A stretch of 64,000 nt of DNA from Flavobacterium limnophilum (GTDB taxonomy: Bacteria > Bacteroidota > Bacteroidia > Flavobacteriales > Flavobacteriaceae). Every line of letters begins with the position of its first letter. Position 1 is the stretch's first letter. Below, one piece after another: positions 1 through 7,894 of the stretch. The position numbers and the translations under genes are program-made. Location: the NCBI RefSeq assembly GCF_027111315.2, contig NZ_CP114289.2:1-64000 (forward strand), given 5' to 3'. The notes beneath the pieces were generated by a model, which saw nothing but the letters and a program-made list of their open reading frames with translations, had not been told where the DNA came from and did no database searches.

Positions 1-194
1 GCCACGATTATTTGGTTCGAAACACCCGAAGCCAGTTTTTGAAAGCGAATATTGTCAACGACGAAGTGAATGTCCTGTCGCATCAAGCTTCCTCGATGTT
101 GAATTCTTTTGCAGTTTCCAACGGATTGGTTTATGTGCCAGATGGGACTTATGAACTGAAGAAAGGCGATAAAGTGGAAGTGTACTTGTTGTAA
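1..194 (+). CDS. moeA: Molybdopterin molybdenumtransferase MoeA, 3' end only
   Basis: Only the last ~64 codons are in the window; the frame is open to the left edge (codon phase from base 3). The residues SSMLNSFAVSNGLVYVPDG followed by a short beta segment ending KVEVYLL resemble the C-terminal domain IV of MoeA, which inserts molybdate into adenylylated molybdopterin in the cytoplasm. The call is inferred from this tail and supported by the molybdenum-cofactor operon 6.6 kb downstream, from which this gene is separated by unrelated genes. A glp/gephyrin-type paralogue cannot be excluded from so short a piece. Confidence 0.8.
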   Translation, partial: HDYLVRNTRSQFLKANIVNDEVNVLSHQASSMLNSFAVSNGLVYVPDGTYELKKGDKVEVYLL

Positions 195-329
195 ATTTCT
201 AATAATTAATTTGCACTTGACAATGTAATTTTAAGGAGAGTTTTTTTATTTTGTCATAATTTTAGCCTTAACTTAGCATTTAGTAAATAGAATGAAATTT
301 AATTCAATAACATTTTAATATTCAATAGT

Positions 330-644
330 ATGATAGTACAGTATCAAGGTAAAAAAGATGGAAAATCGACCATGTTTACGATAAAAATTAACGGAGGTAA
401 TTTGTCGAAGACAAGTTCCAATTATGAACTTTTTTTGTATGTGGGCGATAAAGGAGCCAATCAAGTGCCGCTTTTTACGACAGAAATTCACCAAAGTTTG
501 TCCAATTGTTTAAAAGAAATTTATTTGTTCAGAAAACACAATCACATCACGTTTGATGCTGCATCAGAAAAAACAGTGGGTGAATTAGTTCCTCACGACC
601 AGATTGTTTACAACTTCAACAAACCTGCTTTGTTTAGGGCATAA
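330..644 (+). CDS. Hypothetical protein, 104 aa
   Basis: Not recognised. It is a soluble, mixed-charge protein without signal peptide or membrane segment, opening MIVQYQGKKDGKSTMFTIKI. The predicted pattern is mostly beta strands followed by one helix around residues 58-75. The ATG at 330 is preceded by an AT-rich leader without a Shine-Dalgarno site, as is normal here. A hairpin with a T-run follows the stop, so it is probably a single-gene transcript. Codon use looks like that of its neighbours, so it is likely real. Confidence 0.7.
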   Translation: MIVQYQGKKDGKSTMFTIKINGGNLSKTSSNYELFLYVGDKGANQVPLFTTEIHQSLSNCLKEIYLFRKHNHITFDAASEKTVGELVPHDQIVYNFNKPALFRA

Positions 645-662
645 ACCGTTTCGTCAAGACAT

Positions 663-699
663 AAAAAAAGACTGTTCAATTTTTGGGCAGTCTTTTTTT
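663..699 (+). terminator. Intrinsic terminator after the 104-aa gene
   Basis: Inverted repeat with arms at 663-674 and 688-699 (GACTG/CAGTC flanked by A7 and T7) and a 13-nt loop. The A/T flanks let it work on either strand. Confidence 0.75.
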
Positions 700-707
700 A
701 TGATACC

Positions 708-740
708 ATCTTTGTCAAAGTTTCAAACTTTGACAAAGAT
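708..740. repeat. Near-perfect palindrome between convergent genes
   Basis: Two 16-bp arms (708-723 and 725-740, ATCTTTGTCAAAGTTT and its complement) around a single C. There is no T-run, so it is more like a REP-type palindrome than a terminator. It lies between two convergent genes. Confidence 0.7.
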
Positions 741-751
741 AATAGAGATAA

Positions 752-1642
752 TTATTTATTGTAAATATCCAGCAGCCAACTATAAAAACTGTCTTTCCAT
801 TGGGAAACCGAATGTCCTTTGTCATAGGCCAATCCAAAACCGTGATCGCCCTTGGAGTAAATATGCAATTCTGATTTATTCACTTCGGCAACGACGGCGG
901 CCAAACCGGGAATAAGTTCTTTCATCGGCATTTTTTTGTCGTCACGAGCCACGGCCATAAAAACAGGAGGCAACGCAGCCACGTTGTCAATTTTTTTGAA
1001 GTTGCTGAGTGTGTTCCCGTGATAAATTAAACCCACAAAGGCGGGTTTCCAATCTATGGGTTCCTTGGCTTCGGTAGATTTGATGGCGATGCGCTCGCTC
1101 AACCAACCTCCTGCCGAAAAGCCCAGAATTCCGATTTTGTCTTGGTCTATTTTTAGGCTTGCTGCCAATTCTTTCATTTTCAAAATGCCTGTTCTCGCAT
1201 CCTGATAAATGGCCCCTTTATAATCATCCATATTGATAATCATATCTCCTTTTTCATCTTTTCGGTTGGTTCTATATTTCACGACCATGCAGTTGATGCC
1301 TTGCCCGGAAAGCCAAATCGCAATATCAGTTCCTTCTTTGTCCACCCAATTGGTGGTCAAACCGCCACCGGGAAAAATCACCACGCCAATGTGTTTGTTG
1401 TTCGCCTCCGAAGCCGGGAACAATTGATAGGTTGCAATCGAAATATTGCTGATAACCCTGTTTTTGTGCGATAACGAAAGCGGATTAATCACCGAATCCA
1501 CCACCGTTTCTGGATTGGGATGACTTACTGGGTTTTTCTCGATACCGTTGGGATATAAAGGTGTTTCTGGATTGCTTTGCGCTAATAAATAGCCGCAGTT
1601 TAATAGTAGTGAAATGGAGAAAAGGAGAGCGGTTTTTTTCAT
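752..1642 (-). CDS. Secreted alpha/beta-hydrolase, acetyl-xylan-esterase-like
   Basis: A 296-residue protein with a signal peptide (residues 1-21, ending LLAQ). The fold markers are an oxyanion-hole segment FPGGG near residue 91, the nucleophile elbow GFSAGG near 175, an acid in VARDD near 235, and the catalytic histidine in GDHGFG near 268. This Ser-Asp-His arrangement is typical of BD-FAE/acetylxylan-esterase and dienelactone-hydrolase-like enzymes that deacetylate polysaccharides or small esters in the periplasm or outside the cell. The substrate cannot be told from sequence. It is a single gene with no carbohydrate-active neighbour. Confidence 0.8.
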   Translation of the reverse strand: MKKTALLFSISLLLNCGYLLAQSNPETPLYPNGIEKNPVSHPNPETVVDSVINPLSLSHKNRVISNISIATYQLFPASEANNKHIGVVIFPGGGLTTNWVDKEGTDIAIWLSGQGINCMVVKYRTNRKDEKGDMIINMDDYKGAIYQDARTGILKMKELAASLKIDQDKIGILGFSAGGWLSERIAIKSTEAKEPIDWKPAFVGLIYHGNTLSNFKKIDNVAALPPVFMAVARDDKKMPMKELIPGLAAVVAEVNKSELHIYSKGDHGFGLAYDKGHSVSQWKDSFYSWLLDIYNK

Positions 1643-1683
1643 ATTGGTTGGGCTTAATAGTGTTTAATTGTTGTTAATGGGCA

Positions 1684-1698
1684 CGAGCGGGACGCTCG
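1684..1698. repeat. Short palindrome CGAGCG-GGA-CGCTCG
   Basis: A GC-rich inverted repeat in an AT-rich spacer upstream of the esterase gene. Its base composition differs from the surroundings, which fits a dispersed intergenic repeat. No function is visible. Confidence 0.5.
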
Positions 1699-1763
1699 GA
1701 CTAGCTCTGTGATACTAGCGTAAGCCAAGGAATTATTAAAAACCAAATACGAAAAAAAGTAGG

Positions 1764-2417
1764 CTAATGGCTGTTTTTTTTGTTTTCCTCTGCTTCGGCT
1801 ATCATTTTATACATTAAATTAGTTCCTTCATTAGTTAGTTGAATATTTATTTGCATAATTTCTAAACCAATTTGAAAAATTTCATCAGTATCAATATTGT
1901 AAATGTATTGAACTAAATTTAACGCTTCTTTAGTTTTATGTGCTGACACATTATTTCTTATATTATTTAATAAGGTTTCATGCTTTTTTCTCACACTAGC
2001 GTATTTACTGTTTAAGTCTTTAATTATTGGAACGAATTCTTTATAATTATTTGAGTTTAATTCTCCAATTAATTTAAATCCTAATAAATCATTTATATCT
2101 TTTAGGTATTCAATTATAATCATAGCTAACATTCTGGCAAATAAAAGTTTTTCAAATCTATGTTTTGCTAAACGAATATTTTGAGTAAGAATTGAAATGT
2201 CAGTATTTGTTATTGATGATATCAGGCACAAATTCAAAAAATTATCAAATCTGCGAATTCCATGATTCCTCATTTTTTCATAAAATTCTCTTGTAGAGTT
2301 TATATCATTTACTGCAAGTTCGAGATTTTTTTCATTAACAGAAATTAGTTCTTTTTTAGACCTTTCTAAATCTTCAAGTTGTTTTTGGTAATCTGTTTTT
2401 TTTCTAAAAAATCTCAT
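1764..2417 (-). CDS. Hypothetical protein, 217 aa, mostly helical
   Basis: Not recognised. The protein starts MRFFRKKTDYQKQLEDLE and has a basic N-terminus followed by a likely coiled coil (residues ~8-45). Long amphipathic helices rich in Lys, Asn and Ile follow. No signal peptide or catalytic motif is visible. Its AT content is clearly higher than that of the esterase next door, as is common for recently acquired cargo genes. It stands alone, with a ~200-base spacer upstream and a relic gene beyond that. Confidence 0.65.
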   Translation of the reverse strand: MRFFRKKTDYQKQLEDLERSKKELISVNEKNLELAVNDINSTREFYEKMRNHGIRRFDNFLNLCLISSITNTDISILTQNIRLAKHRFEKLLFARMLAMIIIEYLKDINDLLGFKLIGELNSNNYKEFVPIIKDLNSKYASVRKKHETLLNNIRNNVSAHKTKEALNLVQYIYNIDTDEIFQIGLEIMQINIQLTNEGTNLMYKMIAEAEENKKNSH

Positions 2418-2568
2418 TTATCTCATTTTTTTATAAAGTAACTGTTGGCTATGTGGTTTGTATGCCAAATTATGTGAAATACGAATTAGATATGATGAAT
2501 TCCATATTTATTGTTCTTCAAATATATTCATTTTTTCTTACAAATTGCAATTGTGTTTTAACGCCAAT

Positions 2569-2590
2569 AAAAAAGGGCTAATAAAAGCCC
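2569..2590 (-). terminator. Terminator downstream of the relic gene
   Basis: Read on the minus strand: GGGCT, a short AT loop, AGCCC, then a run of six T. It follows the stop codon of the peroxidase relic at 2615. Confidence 0.65.
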
Positions 2591-2614
2591 AATTTTTTAA
2601 AGAATATCGAAAAA

Positions 2615-2847
2615 TCAATAGTTAAACTTTTTATCCGTCAAGGTTTTCATGAAAGCAATAAGCTGCTTTTTTTCTTTCTCGGTTAAATTCAATTGGTCTT
2701 CGGGCAAGGTTTGGTTTTCCAATGAAAAACCCAATCCTCTTCCGCCTCCTTTGTTGTAAAAATCGATGACTTCCTCAAGGGTTTTTTGTCTTGCGAAAAG
2801 ACGTTGATGACAAACAAACAGGACAAGAGGAGTATGGTGTTTTTCAT
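2615..2847 (-). pseudogene. Cytochrome-c peroxidase relic (signal peptide joined to C-terminal tail)
   Basis: The minus strand opens ATG at 2847 with a signal peptide (MKNTILLLSCLFVINVFSQ). About 65 bases on, in a different frame, it continues as TLEEVIDFYNKGGGRGLG and ends LTEKEKKQLIAFMKTLTDKK at the stop at 2615. That tail resembles the C-terminus of di-haem cytochrome-c peroxidases (MauG/CcpA family). The ~300 residues with the CxxCH haem sites are missing, and the junction is out of frame. The gene appears to have suffered an internal deletion, but still keeps its 3' terminator. Confidence 0.75.
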
Positions 2848-2953
2848 TTTTGTGGTTTTTTATATGTGGTTGTTTTTTTTTGTCTAAACGGAAATAGGAT
2901 TAAAAAAGCTAATTCTACCAAATATCCAAATGGTTAGAGAAGAGGGCGTGGCT

Positions 2954-5900
2954 TTATCTTTTCAAGGTAAAATGGCCAGAAAAATTTTTTCCATCTCCTG
3001 TGTCGACTTTAAACCAGTAATCGCTTGGATTCATTTTCTTTCCGGTATAAAATCCATCCCAGCCTAAACTGTTTGCCGATAGTTGTTTTAATAGTTTTCC
3101 ATATCGGTCATAGATGAATATTTTTGAGTTTGGAAATTTTGAAATCCCCTTGATTTGCCAATAGTCATTAAAACCATCATCGTTTGGAGTAAAGAATTTG
3201 GGATAGTCCATGATGGTTACTTCTGAAGAATCTTCTCCACAACCTTCTTTATCCCTTGCAAAAACAGTGTAGATTCCTCCTTCGATGTTTGTAAAATAAT
3301 TACTGTCTTGATAATTGATGTTATCTATTGAATATTCAAAATTCCCATCACCGGTAGCTATTATCTCAATGTAATTATGGCCTAATTCACCATAGTTTAC
3401 TCGTTGAATTTGGGGTAAAGCGGAACGTGTCAAGTTAAATGAAAATGAATTTTCACAAGTTATTCCATTACTCATTTTAGACACTCGAAGTGTATAGGAT
3501 CCTGCCTCCATTAAATTTGCTTCAAAGGAATTGGAAATTACCGTATTGCCTTTATATTGCCATTCCCAAGAATCAAAATTGGGGTCTGTGGCAATATGTA
3601 ATGAGGGTTCTAAATCACATAAAAAATAGTCGTTTTCTAAATTAATCTTGGGTAACTCATTTACAATCAATTTGAAGCTGGTTTCGGTAAAACATAATGG
3701 ATTGAATTGATTTTCAACTTTAACATGGATTGTTTGAGACCATGCGACAGTATTTTGGTAATTTATTGGTAGTGGACTTGGTAATTTGTTTCCATTTTCA
3801 TCTGAATAAGATAGGAGCAAGCCTGTTTGATGGCCAATTATTTGACTTTCAATTATTGAAGTGTCGAAATGAGAAAATCCGTTGCCCTCATCGCAAGCGT
3901 ATAAAGGTTGAGGTTGATTGATCAATGGTTTAGTGGATGTTGCTAAAATTAATGATGTTTCAGCATAACAAGTTGTTTGTGGTTTAGAAACTCTTACGGT
4001 TATGGTTTCTTGATTAGGAACAGCATTTGTATAAGGATTTGGTAAAGGACTTGGAAGTTGATTTCCATTAGTGTCAAAATAAGATACTACCATTCCTGTT
4101 TGGTTTCCTAGAACTAGAGCTTCAATATTTGAAGTGTCGAAAAACTCGGAAATGCCATCGTTGTTGTCATCGCATCCAGTTATTTTATTCAAGGAATTCG
4201 CAATTGGTAAAGGATTTACGATTAATTTAAAAGTGGTTTCTGAAGTGCAATTGGTATCAAGGTTTTTAACTTTTACCGTTATTATTTCTTCATTTTTAAC
4301 TAAATTTATAACTGAACCCAATGCCGAATCAAGGATTATGGCCCCATTTTGATGATAAAATTCAACTTTTAAATTTGTTTGACTACCAACGATATTCGAA
4401 TTAACTTGATTAAGATGGAACGTTGAGTATCCATCATTGTTGTCATCACATACATTCAAGTCTTTAACTGTTGCAATGCTTGGTAAAGGATTGACAATTA
4501 AATCAAAACTGGTTTCGGAATAACAGCAAAAGTTGTCTTTATGACTTACTCTTACTGTTATGGTCTCTCTGTCTTTTATGGTGTTAGTGAACGGATTCGG
4601 TAATGAACTGTGTTTTTTACCCTTGCCATCTATGAAAGTAACAACTTTGTCAATTTGTCCACCTAAAACTTGTTGGGAAATAGTCGAAGTGTCAAAAGAG
4701 GTTGAAAAACCGGTGTTGGAACTGTTTTCACACGCGTAAATAGTGTTGATTCCGTATGCCTTTGGAGGCTCTTTTACATCGATTGTTTCGCTTAAATTTT
4801 CAACTGTTCCGTCTTTTGCAGTAACGGTGGCGGTAATTGTATAGGTGCCATCTTCTGAAAAATCGTGAAAAGGGGATAAGTCTGTGGAAGTATTGGCTGT
4901 TCCTGAGGTTGGATCTCCAAAATCCCATACTATTGAAGCAATTTTTGTTTGATCGTCAACACTGAATTCCTTTAAAAAGTCAGAACAAATATTTGAAATA
5001 TTCATTTCAAAATGAGTAGAAACATTTTTTACATTTCCAGTTACATTGATGTAAAAATTGGCATTTGGTATTCCAACATCAGCAGTAGAGAAATATTCAT
5101 TATATCCAATATTGGGGGAACGACTACAGCCTTTAAACCAAGAAGCACCATTGTCTTGTGTTGAACCTGCTATCATGGCAACTGTTGATCCACCACCTAA
5201 TATAGGGTTGCTGCCTTTTTCAACTTCAACTAGTATTCTTTCAACACCTGCAGGTATTATAATTGGGGTGTTAAAATCTATTTGAATTATTTGAGAATCA
5301 TGGCCTATGGCTGGAGGAATATCTATGGTTTGGCTACTGCCAATTAAATCTGTTTCCGAAAAAGAAGAGGGGAAATTAGTATCTATTTTATAGAAATTAA
5401 AACTAACGGTGGCACCCCATGCTGTATTATTAACCCCAACTTGCCCAGAAGTTACTACATATTCTTCATTAGGCGATATGCCAAAATCTTTTAAGTTAAA
5501 ATCTCTAGCCCAATAGTATGTGGTTCCATAACAGCCATACATATCAGTTTTCACTAAATCATCACATGTGTTGTGGGAGATTCGGGTTACAGAACCAGAG
5601 CTTTTTGAATCAAATGCCTCACCAGTTACGGTTATATAAAAGTTGGCATTGGGAACAGGAATAGTTAAATCTGTTGTTGGAGCTAAAAGATAGTTTTTTT
5701 CACAACCTCTATACCAGGAATCTCCTTTTTCTTCTTGTGTACCAGCGATAAAAACTTTAGCAGATGTGTAATTAGTATAGTCCATTCCCTTATTTACTGT
5801 GACCAATATTTTTTCAACGCCTGCGGGAACTATGAGGGGTTCCTCAAAATCTAATTGCATAATTTCGGGATTTCCATCAATGGTTTTAGTAGCTATAACT

Positions 5901-6223
5901 CCTCGAGTTCCCAGTAAAGGCTTTTCAAAATAAGAATTATAGATATCGGGAAATCTTTCATCAACGATGTAAACCGAAAAATACAACTTTGCACCAATAT
6001 CTGATTTAGCAATTCCAATCTGTCCTGATTTGATAATAAATTGTTCATTTGGAGCTATGCCAAAATCCGACAAATTAAATACTCTGCCCCAATTTTCATC
6101 TTCTAGACAAGAGTACATATCTGTCTTAATGAGTGTTGTTCCAACATTGTTGGTTAATGTTATTTGGGCATCGATGCATTGAAAAGATAGAAAAAGTAGA
6201 AGTAGAGCTATGTTTTTAAACAT
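2954..6223 (-). CDS. Giant secreted modular protein with type IX (type B) C-terminal signal
   Basis: The preferred start is the ATG at 6223, which gives a clean signal peptide (MFKNIALLLLFLSFQCIDA); the frame is open further upstream but that extension has no export signal. The ~1089-residue protein contains two ~190-residue copies of one module (each with KTDMY, FNL.DFGI, a SGQ.G segment, IPAGVE or VPAGVE, and PNANFYI). It then has a PKD-like domain (VWDFGDP...) and four or so ~87-residue repeats ending in the motif C.ETS. The C-terminal ~85 residues (FFTPNDDGFNDYW..., YDRYGK, GWDG) are the gliding-motility-associated type B sorting domain. That domain sends proteins through the type IX secretion system to the surface. 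The function is unknown, but an adhesin-like role is plausible. Confidence 0.85.
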   Translation of the reverse strand: MFKNIALLLLFLSFQCIDAQITLTNNVGTTLIKTDMYSCLEDENWGRVFNLSDFGIAPNEQFIIKSGQIGIAKSDIGAKLYFSVYIVDERFPDIYNSYFEKPLLGTRGVIATKTIDGNPEIMQLDFEEPLIVPAGVEKILVTVNKGMDYTNYTSAKVFIAGTQEEKGDSWYRGCEKNYLLAPTTDLTIPVPNANFYITVTGEAFDSKSSGSVTRISHNTCDDLVKTDMYGCYGTTYYWARDFNLKDFGISPNEEYVVTSGQVGVNNTAWGATVSFNFYKIDTNFPSSFSETDLIGSSQTIDIPPAIGHDSQIIQIDFNTPIIIPAGVERILVEVEKGSNPILGGGSTVAMIAGSTQDNGASWFKGCSRSPNIGYNEYFSTADVGIPNANFYINVTGNVKNVSTHFEMNISNICSDFLKEFSVDDQTKIASIVWDFGDPTSGTANTSTDLSPFHDFSEDGTYTITATVTAKDGTVENLSETIDVKEPPKAYGINTIYACENSSNTGFSTSFDTSTISQQVLGGQIDKVVTFIDGKGKKHSSLPNPFTNTIKDRETITVRVSHKDNFCCYSETSFDLIVNPLPSIATVKDLNVCDDNNDGYSTFHLNQVNSNIVGSQTNLKVEFYHQNGAIILDSALGSVINLVKNEEIITVKVKNLDTNCTSETTFKLIVNPLPIANSLNKITGCDDNNDGISEFFDTSNIEALVLGNQTGMVVSYFDTNGNQLPSPLPNPYTNAVPNQETITVRVSKPQTTCYAETSLILATSTKPLINQPQPLYACDEGNGFSHFDTSIIESQIIGHQTGLLLSYSDENGNKLPSPLPINYQNTVAWSQTIHVKVENQFNPLCFTETSFKLIVNELPKINLENDYFLCDLEPSLHIATDPNFDSWEWQYKGNTVISNSFEANLMEAGSYTLRVSKMSNGITCENSFSFNLTRSALPQIQRVNYGELGHNYIEIIATGDGNFEYSIDNINYQDSNYFTNIEGGIYTVFARDKEGCGEDSSEVTIMDYPKFFTPNDDGFNDYWQIKGISKFPNSKIFIYDRYGKLLKQLSANSLGWDGFYTGKKMNPSDYWFKVDTGDGKNFSGHFTLKR

Positions 6224-6460
6224 TATTTTTGAGAATAGTCGTTGTAATTTAGTTTGTGTTGTTTTCAGCTTGTTGCTGTCTAACTTGTACCTATGATAAA
6301 ATAATGCAAATCCCACCATTTTCGGATCCATTAGGCAGGATAATCATCTTGTTTTATTTTGTCTCAAATATATAAATGTTTTATTACAAAATTCATTGGG
6401 TGTAATTATTTTGTTTTTGAAATGAAGAAATAATCATCTTATTTAAGGACGGCACATCTG

Positions 6461-6548
6461 TATGGATAGAGTATGGCAAGAGTATGGATAGAGCATATAT
6501 ATAGTAACCTTATAGTAACTTTATAGTAAGTATATAGTAACTATGTGA
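6461..6548. repeat. 11-bp phased CTAT repeat array, locus 1
   Basis: Eight consecutive 11-bp units with constant phase. Units of the type TATGGATAGAG come first, then units of the type TAACTTTATAG. On the minus strand they read CTATCCATACT and CTATAnnnTTA. It lies in the divergent spacer between the giant secreted protein and the modE operon. Related arrays are at 33868, 51908 and 55878. The rest of the 6224-6763 spacer shows nothing else recognisable. Confidence 0.85.
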
Positions 6549-6763
6549 CAACCTTAAAATAATGCTGATTCATTACTGGACTACAATTTATTTACCAATG
6601 ACTAAACAATAGTTTTCGCTTCAAGGAATTACAACCAACGGCTTGATACAAATAATCAGGATAATTCCCCATTTATTTGCCGCTTCTTTGTCCTTTCTAT
6701 TGCGGGTTCAACTCATTCGACTTTGGATGTCAACTACAACTTTAAAAAAAGAGTCATTTATCT

Positions 6764-6809
6764 TTTGTGGAAATAAATATTTCGTTATGTTTGCAAAAGT
6801 ATAACGAAA
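6764..6809 (+). promoter_or_regulatory. Promoter of the Mo-cofactor operon with overlapping ModE-type operator
   Basis: A Bacteroidota promoter TTTG (6764-6767) - N18 - TATGTTTG (6786-6793) lies upstream of modE. A perfect 9-bp inverted repeat, TTTCGTTAT (6780-6788) and ATAACGAAA (6801-6809) with a 12-bp spacer, straddles the -7 box. The core CGTTAT...ATAACG is what I remember of ModE sites in Proteobacteria. Its placement implies that binding blocks transcription: autorepression by ModE, probably when molybdate is plentiful. Confidence 0.8.
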
Positions 6810-6818
6810 CTATTTCCA

Positions 6819-7148
6819 TTGAAAATCAAGAGCAAAATCTGGATCGAAACCGAGCAAGGAATTATTCTTAGCGAAGGACGTATTCAATTATTGAAATTAA
6901 TTGAGGCCACGGGTTCGCTCAATAAGGCAGCGAAGGAGATGAATATTTCCTATCAAAAAGCTTGGAAAATGGTCGATACGTCAAACAAAGCCTCGAAAGA
7001 ACCGCTGGTGGAAACCCAAATTGGCGGAAACAAAGGTGGAGGCACGGTTTTGACGCCCTATGGAAAATCGTTGATAGCCTCTTTTGAAGCCATCAATGCT
7101 GAATGCTGGGAATTTTTGGACGCAGAACTTAAAAAACATGCACTATGA
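6819..7148 (+). CDS. modE: ModE-family molybdate-responsive transcription regulator (DNA-binding domain only)
   Basis: The 109-residue protein is a winged helix like the N-terminal domain of ModE/LysR-type regulators (GRIQLLKLIEATGSLNKAAK, then MNISYQKAWKMVD, then a GGNKGGG wing). The C-terminal molbindin (TOBE) domains of E. coli ModE are absent, so how molybdate is sensed is not evident. The start is the TTG at 6819, about 20 bases after the predicted transcription start; no in-frame ATG fits the family N-terminus. The stop overlaps the next start by 4 bp (ATGA). It is the first gene of the cofactor operon and probably its own repressor. Confidence 0.85.
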   Translation: MKIKSKIWIETEQGIILSEGRIQLLKLIEATGSLNKAAKEMNISYQKAWKMVDTSNKASKEPLVETQIGGNKGGGTVLTPYGKSLIASFEAINAECWEFLDAELKKHAL

Positions 7149-7894
7149 CCGTTGCAGATTTGTTGGGAATGCCTTTGTTGCTGCTGTTGTTGCCAATAGT
7201 CGCTTTCTTGTACGCGAGTGTCGGACACGGCGGAGCCAGCGGTTATCTGGCATTGATGAGTGCGTTTTCGTTCCCGATGACGTACATGAAACCAACGGCT
7301 TTGGTGTTGAATATCTTGGTTTCATCGGTTTCTTTTTATTTTTATTACCGGGAGAAAAATTTCAAATGGAACTTGTTTTATCCTTTCGCGCTGACTTCGA
7401 TTCCGTTTTCGTTTGTGGGCGGATATTTAAAAATTGACGCTTTTTACTATAAAATTATTTTGGCCACAGTCTTGGTTTTTGCGGTATTGCGACTACTGGG
7501 ATTTTTTGGTAAAGAAAAAAATACGCTTAAGGAAATTAACCTGCCGTTGGCATTGGGATTTGGAGCATTGATTGGGTTTTTGTCCGGGTTGTTGGGCATT
7601 GGCGGAGGCATTATTTTGAGTCCCGTTTTGCTGCTGTTCGGTTGGGCAACAATGAAACAAGCGGCGGCAGTCTCGGCCTTGTTTATTTTGACCAACTCCA
7701 TATCGGGACTTTTTGGTTTTGTTTCCCAAGGCGGAATCCTGCCTGAATCTTCCTTGGTGTTGATTGGCGTGGTTTTCATCGGAGGAACTTTGGGCGCTTA
7801 TTACGGAAGCACAAAATTTAATACGAAATCGTTGCGCTATGTTTTGTCGGCGGTTATCGGAATTGCAATAGTTAAATTATATACCACGGCATAA
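7145..7894 (+). CDS. TSUP (TauE/SafE) family membrane transporter
   Basis: The 249-residue protein has about eight hydrophobic segments and two related halves. The family signature FLYASVGHGGASGYLA is near residues 20-35, and FLSGLLGIGGGIILSP near 138-153. TSUP proteins move sulfite, sulfoacetate, sulfur compounds or other small anions across the inner membrane. It is embedded between modE and mobA (4-bp and 1-bp overlaps), so it must serve the cofactor pathway or a molybdoenzyme. Molybdate uptake or sulfur-compound transport are both possible; no modABC transporter is seen in the window. Confidence 0.85.
   Translation: MTVADLLGMPLLLLLLPIVAFLYASVGHGGASGYLALMSAFSFPMTYMKPTALVLNILVSSVSFYFYYREKNFKWNLFYPFALTSIPFSFVGGYLKIDAFYYKIILATVLVFAVLRLLGFFGKEKNTLKEINLPLALGFGALIGFLSGLLGIGGGIILSPVLLLFGWATMKQAAAVSALFILTNSISGLFGFVSQGGILPESSLVLIGVVFIGGTLGAYYGSTKFNTKSLRYVLSAVIGIAIVKLYTTA

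Noticed and set aside
604-915. Open frame between the 104-aa gene and the esterase
   Set aside because: It overlaps both genes, a terminator and a palindrome; no independent support.
6224-6331. Longer start of the giant secreted protein
   Set aside because: The extra 36 residues would bury the signal peptide.
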